A DNA stretch of 64,000 nt. It comes from Pseudoips prasinana. Lineage: Eukaryota; Arthropoda; Insecta; Lepidoptera; Nolidae. The stretch is taken from the NCBI GenBank assembly GCA_951640165.1, contig OX621238.1, forward strand, positions 28,916,001-28,980,000, written 5' to 3'. Positions within the stretch are counted from its first letter, which is position 1; each line of letters starts with the position of its first letter. The notes under the pieces were generated by a model. It was not told where the DNA came from. It saw nothing but the letters and a program-made list of their open reading frames with translations, and ran no database searches. Below are positions 1 to 12,564 of this stretch, piece by piece. A program made the position numbers and the translations under genes.

Positions 1-174
1 GAGTATGGCTGCTTTAAGCCGATAGACAGTTTTCCACGGTTACGTCATGATTTTGATTTAACATTGCTAAGGGGCTAATATTCCCAAAATTGTATCCCAA
101 GTTCAATTGTGCAAAACAATATCAATGCGTCATATGTGACTTCTTAAACTATGATGTTTTTTATATAGATATGT

Positions 175-318
175 GTACAGATGTCAGCACATCCAGCTAC
201 TCCAATCTGTCAAATTTCCCCATAGAAAGTGAACCTTATGCGTAGGTATGTGATAAAGTTGAACATCTACAACAGAAAATTGACAGGTTGGGGTAGCTGG
301 ATGTGCTAGCGTCTTTAC
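175..318. mobile_element. foldback MITE, copy 1 (~144 bp)
   Basis: About 43-bp imperfect inverted arms cover most of the element: the left arm contains AGCACATCCAGCTACTCCAA and the right arm its complement GGGGTAGCTGGATGTGCT. A second copy lies at 25002-25142, so this is a mobile family rather than a chance hairpin. No coding capacity; the target duplication is not clear. Confidence 0.8.
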
Positions 319-499
319 CTAACGATGAAAATTTAACAAACCAGAAGTATTTATGCTGATTTCTACCCTTCTAGCCTTCAGTAATTATTTTGGTATCTAA
401 TAACACGATTACCATGAACTAGGTAGGTAGTATACATAATTATGTATGTACATACATAATTATGTATACTATTATTTAATATTATCTGGGCTTTTTTTT

Positions 500-935
500 A
501 TTAGGCAGGAGGAATGCTTACACATGCCACCCGCAAAAAGCACCTACGGGTGGGTATGTCGGACTCGCACCGACTGAACCTAATCTGCCGTGGACTTCTC
601 TTGGCGCCTGATGGGGGAGCCCCGGGAACGAGAGTATGCTGTTCCAGTGCCCCCCTTTTGTGCCAAGACCCAGATGGACGGGACACGTACCCTGAGAGGG
701 CTCTGGATGGCCTTCCATATTTGCACAATCCTGCCAGTTCGGCACAGCGACTGCGCCACAAACAGATAGCTGTCTTCCCGAAGCTGCTTGCAAGTAACGG
801 CAGTAAAGGACACTTCTCTGACTGCCACCGCAACCCCGAGGGGAGTTGGGATACCGGCTGCCGCCGCCGCCCCGACGCCTCCTCCGTCTGCGAGTGGAAT
901 CGGCCCGTTCCCGAGGAAGTATAACTCAGAGAGGG
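500..935. other. GC-rich island of unknown origin
   Basis: An abrupt GC-rich block with overlapping open frames in several phases on both strands (up to 136 codons), which GC-rich DNA gives by chance. None shows a recognisable domain. The sharp edges against AT-rich DNA suggest an inserted piece, perhaps the 5' end of a retroelement. No gene is called. Confidence 0.4.
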
Positions 936-1820
936 AAACTGGGCTTAACAATTATAATTATATACAAAAGACTCAATGAATTTATTCTCATATTATTGTT
1001 TATTAGACAAGTCTTTTGTAAACCTATTAAATGTCAGGTGTTCTATAATTAATATGAAATCTTAAATGCCCTAGACGTACCTTACACCGACCTGAATGTA
1101 TGAATAATTTACTCACTACGTAAACTACGTTTAGTCTAGTAATGAAGTAATCGAAAGAGATGCCCAGCGATTGTAAGCTGGAGGAGAAAATGTGCTCACC
1201 CCTCTGGGCAACTAGCGTGAGTGTAGGTAAATATGTGTACAGATGGTATAAAAGCAAAGAACAACGAGAACAGTGCGTAAAGAAATTAATTGCTTTGTTT
1301 GGAGATTTAGTATCGACCACGTCACCATAAAGCTGAAAATTACAATATATTGTATACTAGGAGACTTTCACTGCTTCACAGACGATAGAAGCAAGCAGGG
1401 GCTCAAGCGATCTAGAAAATAAGAATACTAACGAAGTAATCAGCGCCTGAGAATATCCCTCTGGGATTCGAACCTCGGCTCGGGGTGGTTGACGTGGGGA
1501 TGCATCAGAGGGGTAATTTTGTGTAACTGCCACAGCGCGCAAAGACGGGAATCGCTCGTCCGCTTGAAGATTGTAGAGGAAAAAATTAATAGAGTATGTC
1601 TAGAGAAAGAGTTAAGACGTATTGCCACTTGCCACACTAATTGTTCAAATATTTCTATACTAATGACAAATATGGCATTGATATACAAAAAAGCATTTTT
1701 GTATATCAATGCAATATGGCTACCAGCGATCTTCGTCATATATAAATGTAATAGAATGTCCAGTAAAGGAAGTTCGTCTTATTGTTTTAGTCTCGGTATC
1801 ATAACTTTACAAACATGTAA

Positions 1821-1955
1821 TAAATGAGCATACGAGCACACCCAGACTCAAAACACCTATTTATAGGCCACATAATTTCTTTGCGGGGATCGAACTCTGA
1901 ATACAAGAGCGCCAAGGAGGTTGGCAAGGTTGCGAAGCTATTGAGCCACACAAAG
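1821..1955 (-). mobile_element. tRNA-derived SINE fragment, minus orientation
   Basis: On the minus strand: TGTGGCTCAATAGCTTCGCA, then B-box-like GAGTTCGATCCCCGC and TGAGTCTGGGTGTGCTCG. The 3' module is missing. Confidence 0.6.
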
Positions 1956-3266
1956 GGAATTATAGCCAAACAATTCGAATCAGAAGACTAGGTAGCAAAG
2001 TTATTATGACTCAGACTCAAACTATTATTTGGTCTGATTATGCTTAATGAACAATGAACCGAAAACTTATTTTGTAAAAGGTTGTATAGGCCCTGGGTGT
2101 GTTAGTCTTTTGAGCCTATAATGCTTTAGGGTTACCATAAAGATTTTTTTAAATCCCACTATGTAACATAAAATGCCTTCTAATTATGTATCCAGTAGAA
2201 GCCGAAGAAAAGTCAAAGTGTACTTCATTATCCGATTATTTTGCAGATTTTTTTTATGTTTAAGCAAAATTATCAATTTAAACTAAGTAAAAGCTAAAAA
2301 CTCATTAGTGCGTGTTCGCAGGAGCAAGGAAATAATACTCTGGTGAATTGATTACACGTACACGTTTACTGTCTCGTAATAATACTCGGTATTATCCAAA
2401 AATAATAACAATTAATACCATGAGAGCGGATTACAATTTTTCTCTCTCTTGTCATGGAAAAATCTATTTGTCTAGTATGACATAACTTTAACGAACAACA
2501 AAGCAGAGGTTTAACAATAAGTAAAAAGAGGCCGTATAACGCCACAACTCTTTAAGATATAGCAGTTTGCTTATGCATGCTTTATTTATATATTAAATTA
2601 CCAGGCTCAAAATTTAGTCTGGGGTATTATTATAGTTTTTGTTCCAAATTTATATAGTTTAATTCCATAAAGGCACATGTATTATTCCTATGCAAGTTAA
2701 ACACACACCTATTCGCCTATTCACTAACTAACGCACATATAATATACGCTTCGTCACATTTACATATAATATAACACTCTCCACGAATAGTTAATGATAG
2801 ATTTAAAAAATTACATTTATTTAAATACCTAGTAAAAAGATGCAAATATTGTACAATAACATCCTTTTTATATAGTTATTTTCATTGCCAATTTGGGTTT
2901 GGATAGTCAGACTTTAACTGTTTAATCAAATTTGTTTTTTTCCGATGAGTACATAACAAAATATAACAAGATTTGTGTGATAAAACCTAGTTATATAAAA
3001 AAAATATTTTTTATACTATGTCTTTATAAAAAGCTTGTTATTTTTTTTACTTATTGGATGTTGTATGTCGAGATTACAAAAAATAAGTAATTCATAATAT
3101 TCAATCCAATTTAAGTACACAGTAATGGTTAAATTAGAAATGAAATGGGTATCCAACTAATCCGGCCTTAAGTTAGTAACCAGTTGGATACTATATTCAA
3201 CCGAATAGTCCCAATATTCAACCGGATATGAGATGTATAAAGCTATGAGAATTTCTTAAAATTCAG
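1956..3266. other. AT-rich non-coding stretch
   Basis: No open frame of note, no recognised repeat and no splice-like exon seen; short AT-rich words and T tracts only. Probably intergenic or 5' intron. Confidence 0.5.
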
Positions 3267-3560
3267 CTTCATCATAATGTCAGCCGAAACTTCCACTGCT
3301 GGACATAGGCCTTTCCTTAAGATCTCCATAATTGCCGGCCTTGCGTTACCCACATCCCATCCCCAAGTGACCCTCATAAGATCCCCAACTATGTGCTCTT
3401 TCCACTGCTATTTCAGCTTGGCAATTCTTCAGGCTATATCGGTTACGTTGGTTCGCCTACGGATTTCAACATTTTTGATTCGTTCCGTAACACATCACCG
3501 GTCAAAGATTTTCGAATTGAGACGCTGCAGTATTTGTGACTAGAACGTGGTACGTTGCTT
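3267..3560 (-). mobile_element. LINE 3' tail, minus orientation
   Basis: The plus strand shows CATCATAATGTCAGCCGAAA, CCACTGCTGGACATAGGCCT and CTCCATAATTGCCGGCCTTG, the complement of the …ATTGTGGAGATC…CCAGCAGTGG… tail at 55628. The rest, to 3560, is moderately GC-rich. The 88-codon frame inside it is not a gene. Confidence 0.55.
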
Positions 3561-3581
3561 CCCACTATGAAATTTAATGTA

Positions 3582-3584
<3 letters not shown>

Positions 3585-3617
<33 letters not shown>

Positions 3618-3720
3618 TCATCATCATTACAGCCAAAATAAGTCCACTGCTGGACAAGCCTCCCTCAAGAATCGTCCTTGGGGGATATGCCATAATCGCC
3701 ACGCTTGGCGAAATATATAT
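3585..3720 (-). mobile_element. LINE 3' tail fragment beside a (TA)n microsatellite
   Basis: (TA)n at 3585-3614 runs into ATCATCATCATTACAGCC, then GTCCACTGCTGGACAAGCCT and ATATGCCATAATCGCCACGC. The same fragment recurs in the opposite orientation at 17073-17176 and in diverged form at 42035-42245. Confidence 0.6.
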
Positions 3721-4089
3721 ATCATCATCACTGCTATTCATAAAGATCTTAGAAAATGCTTTAAATTCATATCTCACTGCAGTCTTGATCATCTAAATGA
3801 CGCCTTCATTTAAAATATTCATATTTTACCTACCAATTAGGGAACGAACCAATGAACTGGTAACTGTTAAAAAAACTGTAGTGTGGGCCGCAACAACTCA
3901 TGCAAATTTTTTTTATGTATAATCGACTATAATCATTTAGGCGACTGAATCAAATATTAACATTTGATTCAGTCACCATATGAATAATATACAATTTAAA
4001 AATTTGTTTATTTATTTTAAATGCTAATTATAATTACTAAATAATTTTCGTAATATACCGTTTTAAGAGATTTTTTTAAATTATCTGTC

Positions 4090-4484
4090 ATGTGGTTTTT
4101 GTGTTGTGAAGACGGTTGCTTTGCGTGCTGTCAGCCAGCCAGCGTCCGTCACTCTTGCTCGCGATTGGTGAAGTTATGTGCGATGAAATGTATTTTCGAT
4201 ACTAAATGTGTAACTTCTGTGTTGTTTTATCAAATTAATCATTAGCCCAGGATTCATTTCTATTGTTTGCGTGTGATTTATATACTTTACTGTTTGTTAA
4301 TCAACTTTAGTGAACTTTTAAAGTGCGTTATAATACTATGATCGCCGTGTCGCGTAGTACATTAAAAAGTTGTTGACTAATTTTAAAGTTTCATGAAGTG
4401 ATTGTTTTCGTGTACTTTAGATGACCACTGTTAAATAAATTATGAGTAAATGCAGTCGTGATGAACCCATAAACTTTATAGCAG
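4090..4484 (+). promoter_or_regulatory. candidate non-coding first exon / promoter region of cno
   Basis: Between AT-rich stretches, 4100-4180 is GC-elevated with an Inr-like TCAG context (GCTGTCAGCCAGCC). It is followed by about 300 bases that look like insect 5'UTR, with many stops in all frames, short uORFs, and an end at AGCAG|GTTTGT (4485), a usable but weak donor. Its + orientation and position upstream of cno would fit a distal first exon. No transcript evidence is available and I cannot exclude chance. Confidence 0.25.
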
Positions 4485-4499
4485 GTTTGTACTACTTTA

Positions 4500-5830
4500 A
4501 TGCCATTCATATATTTGTTTCTGAGACATGTATGTGCGGAATGCCATGACACAGGTAGGCTAATCACGTAACGTTATCTATGTGATTATATTACGAGTCA
4601 CAATTAAATGGACAGTCTTTAAGTAGTAAGATAATAGTTTTTATACAGTGACTACAAAAAAAAATATATAAGGTACTTTTAGGTGGTGTTATTGCATTCA
4701 GAACAGTAATTTTTTTAACTTGATTAAAGTGACTTAAATTAAAGTTACTGGATACCTTAATAGTAGACTGACACACATACAGACCTCTACTTTGTCTAAT
4801 TTTGTGATTTTATGAATTAGCATTTATTTAGATTTTTGATGTAATTTGCACCATTGTTGAGAAACAAGGTATCACAAATGATTAAATATCAAAACAAGAT
4901 AGCATTTACATCACTAGGCTTACCCTAACAGCTAGGAAAACTATTACCAAGCTGTTTTTTAAATCCTTTCCTTTGCAATGCTATGTTTTTTACAATTGTA
5001 ATACTAAAATATAAATACATACTTAGAAGTTTTGTGTTTCAATATGTATTTATCATTATTATAAATTTTGAATTATATTGGAAGGATTAAAAATACAAAA
5101 ACTACCCAATTCATAATCATTTAATTTATTTTGCAATTGCTATTGTATGTGGAAGGTACTGTTACCAAAGCCGAGGATCAGATCCACACTTAATTAAGAT
5201 ATATGTAAGATTATAATAATATACTGAGTATAGATAGATGGATTGATTATTTCCGTTCAAATTTGTTGTTAAGAATAGCTCTAACTTTTATTTGATTTAC
5301 AAATACAAACATTAATTAATATTTGAATGTTTGTACAAATGTAGGTAATTTATTTTTATACTATGTGTACCAAGGAGAGCCTCTATCAAGATCTCTGTAG
5401 ACTTTTTGTTGTGTTCTTACTATAAAGTAAACATAAATACTCTATGGCTGAGCAAACCATGACAAAAACTGTAACTGCTGTAAAAGCTTTTAATTTGACC
5501 ACAATAATTATAAATATTGCATTGAATTATTTATTTTATTTATTTATTTGGTCAGTCTACAATTGTTTAAACATTACATTTACAGATTCTTCATTAATAA
5601 TAATACAGTTTTAAGTGCAACATTTACTTATAGACTAACAACACCTACATTAATTATAGGTAAATATGTAATAAATAATTTATGTGTGTATATACATATA
5701 TATTTATAATACATAAACTTAAAAAATAAAAATTATGACATAGAAAATGAATAATTAATCAATTAACTTAATAAATAATAATTATATTAACATTTTATGA
5801 TATTTTATTATGATTTAACTAGAATTAGAT
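4500..5830. other. AT-rich stretch, probable first intron
   Basis: No coding signal. A (TTTA)n-like run lies at 5523-5550. Confidence 0.5.
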
Positions 5831-6080
5831 TGACGGTCACCATAGCCTAGTTGGTAGTGCTCCTGCCTATGAAGCTGGTGGCCCTGGGTTCAAATCCCGG
5901 TAAGTGCAAATATTTGTGTGATGAGCATGAATATTTGTTTCTGAGTCATGGATGTTTTCTATGTATTTAAGTATTTACCTATCTATATAATTATGTATAT
6001 TGTCGCCTGGTACCCATAGTACAAGCTTTGCTTAGTTTGGGGCTAGGATGATCTGTGTGACTTTGTCCCCAGATATTATA
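5831..6080 (+). mobile_element. tRNA-derived SINE, family A
   Basis: The head has RNA polymerase III boxes: A box-like TAGCCTAGTTGGTAGTG and B box-like GGTTCAAATCCCGG. The body is ATTTGTTTCTGAGTCATGG and the 3' module GTACAAGCTTTGCTTAGTTT ... CCCCAGATATTATA is shared with the other families. Not a tRNA gene: the acceptor stem does not pair and the body is SINE-like. Confidence 0.8.
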
Positions 6081-6479
6081 GTCTGTTTTTTCAATCAAGA
6101 TCATTGTGATAATCTAACAGGGACATAATAACAAAATTGACTACACTTTTATTACTAGTAACCTGCAGTTTTGTCTAGCTACTAAAGTAAGACTCAGACT
6201 AGTAGACTCAGACAAGTAAACAGAAATAAACTCATGGCCTGCTTTGGGCTTATTAAATACAGGAATCTGTACTGGGTCATAAATTGCCAATTCTTAAAAA
6301 CAAATGACTGATTTATAAATTCATCACAAAACCATTCTGGTTGCATGGGATACAAGACTCACATATCTTTAACAGCTACACCATGACATGTTTCCAACAG
6401 CCAATAGCATCACAAATTAGGAACAAATCTATGAAATCCAACTATTGAGTGAACTGAATTTTGAATTAATTTACTTGGT

Positions 6480-6745
6480 CATTAAAGAAGATTGTCAAAA
6501 GAAGTATATCTGGCCTGTGTGAATGGTACAACCAAAAGGGGAAGACCTTGTGGAACATTCTTTGACTAAATCAGAGACATAAAAAAAGGCCAGGTCAGAA
6601 GTACTCTAAACCAGCGAGCATGTATGAAGAATATAATGTCAGTAAGCGAGGCAAAATAAGGTGTGCAAAGATCATGACAAGTGGAAATCCATTGTCTCTG
6701 CCTACCCCTCTGGCAAACAGGTGTGAGTCTATGTATGTATGTCAT
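6480..6745 (+). pseudogene. decayed non-LTR retrotransposon coding tail
   Basis: A frame with one stop reads IRDIKKGQVRSTLNQRACMK and then KDHDKWKSIVSAYPSGKQV before a stop, followed by TATGTATGTATG. The same coding tail occurs reversed at 46755-46940 and its last bases at 59600-59660. The element class is inferred, not proven. Confidence 0.5.
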
Positions 6746-6926
6746 TAATTTTTAAGCTATATTAAACCTTGAATGTGACAATGGTCTATTTCTTTTACTT
6801 ATCTATTGTTCTGTAGTAAGTTTAGTACTCCGTGAAATTTATTCTAGAACCCCCTGATATCCAATTGTAAAGGAAACTTACCATGCTACCATGATTGAAT
6901 GTAATAACAATTTTGTGGGATTTTCA

Positions 6927-7385
6927 AACGGGACCCTATTACTAAGACTTAGCTGTCTGTCTGTCCATCTGTCACCAGGCTGTATCTCTGTAGCGAGGCA
7001 TTTTTCACTCGTTTTTATAGATAACTAGCTGTGCCCCGCGGTTTTACCCGCGTTAAACTTTATAAATTATCACAGCTCCTCCCCCGTAGGTAACAGCGTG
7101 ATAATATGTAGCCCCGTTTGTTGACCCAACCTCTTAGTAATATTCATGCAGAATTTGAAGTAAATCCATACAGTACTTTTTGAGTTTAGCCCGGACATAC
7201 CAACAGATAAACAGACAAAAATTCTCAAAACTATATTTTAGGCTTCAATATCGATAGTAGATCATGCCCCACATATACTTTAAAAAAAATATTCAATGTA
7301 GAGTTTTGACTTTCCTAAGATTTTATTATATGTATAGATGGTACGGACCTTTTGTGCGCGAGTCCGACTCGCACTTGGCCGTTTT
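6927..7385 (+). repeat. 'GCGAGTCCGACTCGC' repeat, copy 1 (split by 7023-7332)
   Basis: It begins near CGGGACCCTATTACTAAGAC, has CTGTCTGTCTGTC and CACCAGGCTGTATCTC inside, and ends with GTACGGACC ... GCGCGAGTCCGACTCGCACT, then TTGGCC and T-rich sequence. It matches the copy at 35793-36066. Truncated at its left end. Confidence 0.7.
7023..7332 (+). mobile_element. 'ACTAGCTGTGCCC' repeat inserted inside another repeat, with 7-bp TSD
   Basis: The 310-bp insert starts AACTAGCTGTGCCCCGCGG and is bounded by the direct repeat TATAGAT (7016-7022 and 7333-7339). Its host, the 'GCGAGTCCGACTCGC' repeat, continues uninterrupted once the insert is removed, as seen by comparison with 35793-36066. The family recurs at 13102, 13409, 24067-24214 (minus) and 43357-43530 (minus). 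The class of the element is not known to me. Confidence 0.7.
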
Positions 7386-8477
7386 TATATATAAAACATA
7401 ATAGATCATTAATGAATTTCAGTTACTTTCTTATATTATCCCTTTATTTGGTTTACTATTAATGTTTAAAACTCATGAATAGATCTTGTGATTCATAGTT
7501 TGATGTGTCACATAAGCAATTTACATGCAAACATTAAAACCTTATTATCAACACAATGCCCTGACTCCAACTATCAATAATTTATTTGAAGGTTGATGAT
7601 GATAATTGCTGATAGATTTCATTTGAAGGAATCTCATAGTGAATGGGTATTTTAAGAAATCTTATTTGATTTACTTCATTAAACTTGTAGTTTAAGGTAA
7701 TTTTATTGTCTACTTGAGATTCAAATAGTATTTCTAAGGACAAAGTTAAGATTTAGCCTACTTCAGGCACCAGTCTCTCATAAAACAGGTTGCATACTTA
7801 CAAATTCTATGTACATAGGCTTAACAGTGCGAGACATGTTATTGTTAATGTATCCAACCTATTTGTGAGAGAAAATAAATACTTTTTATTATTATTATTT
7901 GTTACAACTTTGTAATTTATAACATACTAGCTGTCCTGGCGAACTTCATACTGTACCACATTTTTTTTAACAAAAAAATACAATGTCTCACAGTCTTCTG
8001 TCTCATTCTCACACTCACTTTTTTGGATATTTTTAATTATTTGCTATTATTTTTTTATTCATACAAACCTAACAGCTATAACATACAAATAAAAAGATCA
8101 TTTATCTGATTTGGTGCAGTTGTTTGGAAGTTATGAGCATACAAACATTTTGGTGATTGTTTTTCATTTATAAGTAATTCATTTTGATGGTTATTTTATG
8201 TAGAATGGAACATGTATAATTAAACATTAAATAGATGGATATTAATTTAAAGTTTAATTCATTCTTACTTTAGTATTTTTTGCTGATGTGGGTGTGTGTC
8301 CCCCCATTTCTTTGTTATGCATTTCTTTTTGTTTTCCTATAGGTAAATTTAAATTTGTAATGTGCGCCTACTTAGTGTTCTGGTTCATATTTATGAGATT
8401 AGATTTATACTTCACATTGCGAATAATAATGTAAAAGAAATATTATTTACTTGTTTAATTTCTTTAATACGTTGGTA

Positions 8478-8647
8478 AAGACAACGCTCGCATAACGAAT
8501 TAAATCCATTACCACGGGAACTTAATAAAAATACAGACACCATTCATGGGTATACAAATAGATGTCCTGTTGGGATAGGAACCCGAAACACGGAGGCGCC
8601 GAGGTACATGCTTGGTGACCACCTTAACCACTGCGTCACTCGTGCAG
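8478..8647 (-). mobile_element. SINE family C, diverged, minus orientation
   Basis: The plus strand starts AAGACAACGCTCGCATAACG (complement of the tail) and ends AACCACTGCGTCACTCGTGC (complement of the head). A further 35-bp tail fragment is at 33256-33290. Confidence 0.6.
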
Positions 8648-8755
8648 TAAATTTATTTAGATTTATTTAAATTTATTCCTACCATGAATTTTTTAATCTA
8701 CATGTAACTTTGATTTTGAAGTAAACTAATATTTTTAGCATCGATTTTAATTGAT

Positions 8756-8804
8756 CTGCCATTGCTATTATTGATGAAAATATCGTCAATAATAGCAATG
8801 GCAG
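8756..8804. repeat. short perfect inverted repeat
   Basis: CTGCCATTGCTATTATTGA pairs perfectly with TCAATAATAGCAATGGCAG across an 11-base loop. Nothing pairs outside it. Confidence 0.8.
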
Positions 8805-11800
8805 CATTATAGCATATCTCTATTCCCTGTGGAATCATGATCCCTATGCAATAACGATTGGAATAGTCGTGACACGTGCTACGTCTACTCAGACATACGT
8901 ACGCCTCATTCGCCATACCCGTCACAGTATAATTGTCACGCAGTAACATAAAACTACTCCTTCTTATGACATTTGAGATGTAGCATGAAAACCATTCCAC
9001 AATAAGTTAGAATACTGAATTTGGTTTCTCTTCTTTTATTTTATTTCTAGTGGTATAGCTTTGTGATATATAAACTCAGCAGTTTGGAAACCTAAGATAC
9101 ACACGTCTCAAAATCGCCCGCCAAAAAAGTACGCACTTTTAAAAATTATGCGCTCCTTTGAAATAGTACCGCGTCGCTCGTATGTCGCTGCCTGCACGTT
9201 CCAAATGCCGAAGTGTGCAATAAAAAATATAAATATATATTAAGTTATTTATATCATAAATCTCTAAAATCCGGACCACATCGTATTTCAGAAAATTCCA
9301 TAGATAGGCTAGTATCAATAAAACTTATAGAACTATGTTAGTATTCAATTCACTTTCACATATAGCAAAAACAAAAGCATCTTTTAAATTAATAAAACTA
9401 TGTTAGTTGAAAAATTTGTTCGATTTTAGTTCCAATATTCTCGTAATTTTAATCAACTCTAATTATTTCATGATAAAACATCCTGATTTGGAATGAGCCA
9501 ATTAAACTCATTCATATTTATGGCTAATGGATGGAGTATGTGGAATTTAACAAATGTGCCGTTAACGCACGTCCTATTACGACACCAATTTTTAATCTCT
9601 GCCCACGACGATTGGTGTTATTTTTGTAAACCTGACTATGTACCTATGTGACTGTGCCTGTGTGTCTATTTGTTTGCTCCCAAACAGGGAACTTTCATCT
9701 GAAAGCTAATTTACTTACATTTTATGAAAATCAGTGGACCTTTTCATAAGTTTATGGTTTTTTCTAGATGAAACTGACGTTTTTGATATGTGCCCGTAAA
9801 CATATTGGCAGTTCATTATAAGAATAGCCTAAGTTTATTGTTTATCTACTTTGTCTAGCATGCCTGATGTGGCCATTCGTTTATTTTGTGGGCAGTTTCC
9901 TTTCTGCTCCTTACTGCATACTGTGGTTGAAGTGGTGCTTATTGACTATAATACGTTGCATACGAGACTTACATTCTAATTAGCTTTATATGGGCTTATG
10001 CGGTCAGCGTTCAGTACGTACTTATAACACAACCTTCGCATATCTACACCTTCACGATAATAGAATAGAAGTCATAAAGTACGCATTTCAATCCATTATT
10101 TTATTTGAAACCGACTTCAACTCTACTTTATATCATTGATTGCACTAGCGGCAACTGCAAACCACTTTTGATTATTACTGTTTTAAGAAACATATTTTGA
10201 ATAGAGTAGCTATAGAAATACATGTATTAAGTTAATTTATTAAGTAAATGTTTTTCTACAGCTACTGGAACACGCAAGAAAGGAGTAGGTACAAGGTATC
10301 AGCATAATAAGAAATACAATCAAAGAAATAGAAAGGTCACAATCTCGGCAAAAGCTAGGTGGGTTGCACCTAGCGCCAGTTTTCAGTTGGCAACTCTGTA
10401 AGTGATTACACTGATTACTTTTCTTTATATTCTTTATATATATATTTCTATTTCGTTCGTTATAACAACTAACAATAAATATGAACTCCAAAAGGGTGTC
10501 CTCTGGCGTAAGTTACTTAGTTTATAGTATTATTTTGCCAGAGATGTCTTTTGTAACATGAAATTCGCCAAGGCTAACAGTAAACTAAAAAAAATAAAGG
10601 TATCTCACCTTAGCCCATCACAATTTTCTCTTTTCATAATCAAAGTGACATTACACGCTAGCATATACAGGGTTTAAATAGTCCGGTGGAGCTGTGAAAA
10701 TGAAACAGTTTAAGTTATTGTTTAATGTGATTTATGTCTGTTGAACTCTGTTGCTTATAAACAATGAAAAGGTTTAACCGATTTTATTTATTTTTCATCA
10801 GTTGAACCAAGATTTATTAAAAATCGTTGAGCTATCCAAAATTATTCTATTTGAAATAACATTAAATATAATATATATTTCTACAGCCAAAAACCCGGGT
10901 TTTATTAACTTTCGCAATATACGTTTCTCCCATTGTGCGGTGAGGAAGTATTATATTCTATTCCATTCTAACACAAGGTGAAAATCGATCCATCACAATC
11001 GGTTCATCGAGTCAGGTTTCAAGTTACTTAAAAACAAGAGCAATTCGAAGACAAATTGAAAATCCCAAGGGGAAATTGAACCCTATAAACCGATTCATAC
11101 AAAGAACGATTATTTTGAGTACCTAACATTGAAGCATCACTTTATATTTTCGCATTGTTGTCCTCTCTAGTCGAAACTAGCTGAAGTCAATAGGGAACAA
11201 TCAGGCTTCTCATCATTGGTTCTTCGGCGACCTTGTTAACCACCGAAAGTTTAACATGGTCTCCGACGACTCTCAGCCAAACAGAATCCCAAACCAATCT
11301 GTGTTTTACCGAAAAGATTTATACAAGGCTCGAACCCGCAGAATCCTGAATACGGCAGCTTGATCGAATAGAATCCCATACAGATTAATTGTAATTTGTA
11401 AGACAAGCTTCGAGTGTGGTATTAACATGTTTGGTTCATTCATATGAAATGAATGAAGCCTTCTACCATCCCACTAAATAAGTACCTATAATACAAAGTT
11501 TGTGAAGGATGAAGTATGATCCATTCTGTACCTCCCGGTCGTTGCCTCAGTGAGTCATTGGTACACGTCGGAACTTAGTATAACTACATGTATAGTAGCT
11601 AATCTAAGAACTTATTGCTCATCGGTGCATCTCGAATAGTCAAGGGAATGTACTGCACGTAAGGCCTGAATTCCTTCATCTCGCGCGTAGGATTAATCGA
11701 ATAAATAATAATATATGAAGCGGGTCACGGGCTCCTGTCGGATGGCGTATATCGGTTAGGCGCAACAAAAGTCTCATAAAATAAACCAAAAAAATGTAAT

Positions 11801-12564
11801 TGGCCAAATGTATGACATCAAGACAGCAAACAATTAAGCACAAAGCACAGTCCTTTCGGAGAGTTTGAGCTAGTTCATACGTTTAAGACAATATTTTAGA
11901 AAACTCGAACTAATCAGTTAGTCTACGGTCGGTCGACTGACTCACCACGGAACACTGAGCCTTTATGCCTTTAACCTGTCAACAATCACTTAAGTCGTTG
12001 TGCGTTTACATAAAGTGCTCATGATGATAAAAGGGGGGTCGTTATCACTCTACAATGTTTTTGTTCTTGCTACCGATGAGTGTCATACGCGATCGATGAT
12101 TAGGGACCGGCTATGGGGTACGAAAAATTTGTGCGTGAGTGCTTTGGAGCTATGCTGATTACGCTGATTTGACAACTGTTAGTTATGAAGCTGTGGCTAT
12201 ACTATCCTCGTTGAATACAATCATCGCGAATGATTTGAGGTATTATTAGTGTAGTTACGAGTTTTCTCAATTGCGTTGTAAATTATATTTTCGATTTGGA
12301 ATCCGTTCAGTAAGCAAGTCAAAACGATTTAGGACATTTTGAACCCCCAAACCAAAAGAATAAGCTTAAAAATAACCTGTATCTGTGCGTTGTGGCCTCG
12401 GCAGTCACATAAAGATAACAATATCAATGCCATTTCTGATCTGAACGTGATTTTAAGTGGAATATTTTTTACACTACTTGTGGAACATTTTTAGACGAGG
12501 TATAGCATAGTGATTCCTACCATGAACAGCTCCCCTGGGAAAGTATTCTACGTACAATAATTAT

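Larger units (their letters stand above)
7390..12560. other. non-coding stretch with few recognised repeats
   Basis: Apart from the SINE at 8478-8647 and the hairpin at 8756-8804 I recognise nothing. The frames at 8698-9000 and 10240-10491 show no domain. Confidence 0.45.

Noticed and set aside
514..924. 136-codon plus-strand frame
   Set aside because: Frames are open on both strands in a GC-rich block; low-complexity Pro/Ala/Arg sequence with no domain.
5838..5910. Functional tRNA gene suggested by A and B boxes
   Set aside because: The ends do not pair as an acceptor stem and the sequence continues into a SINE body with a copy at 62151-62367.
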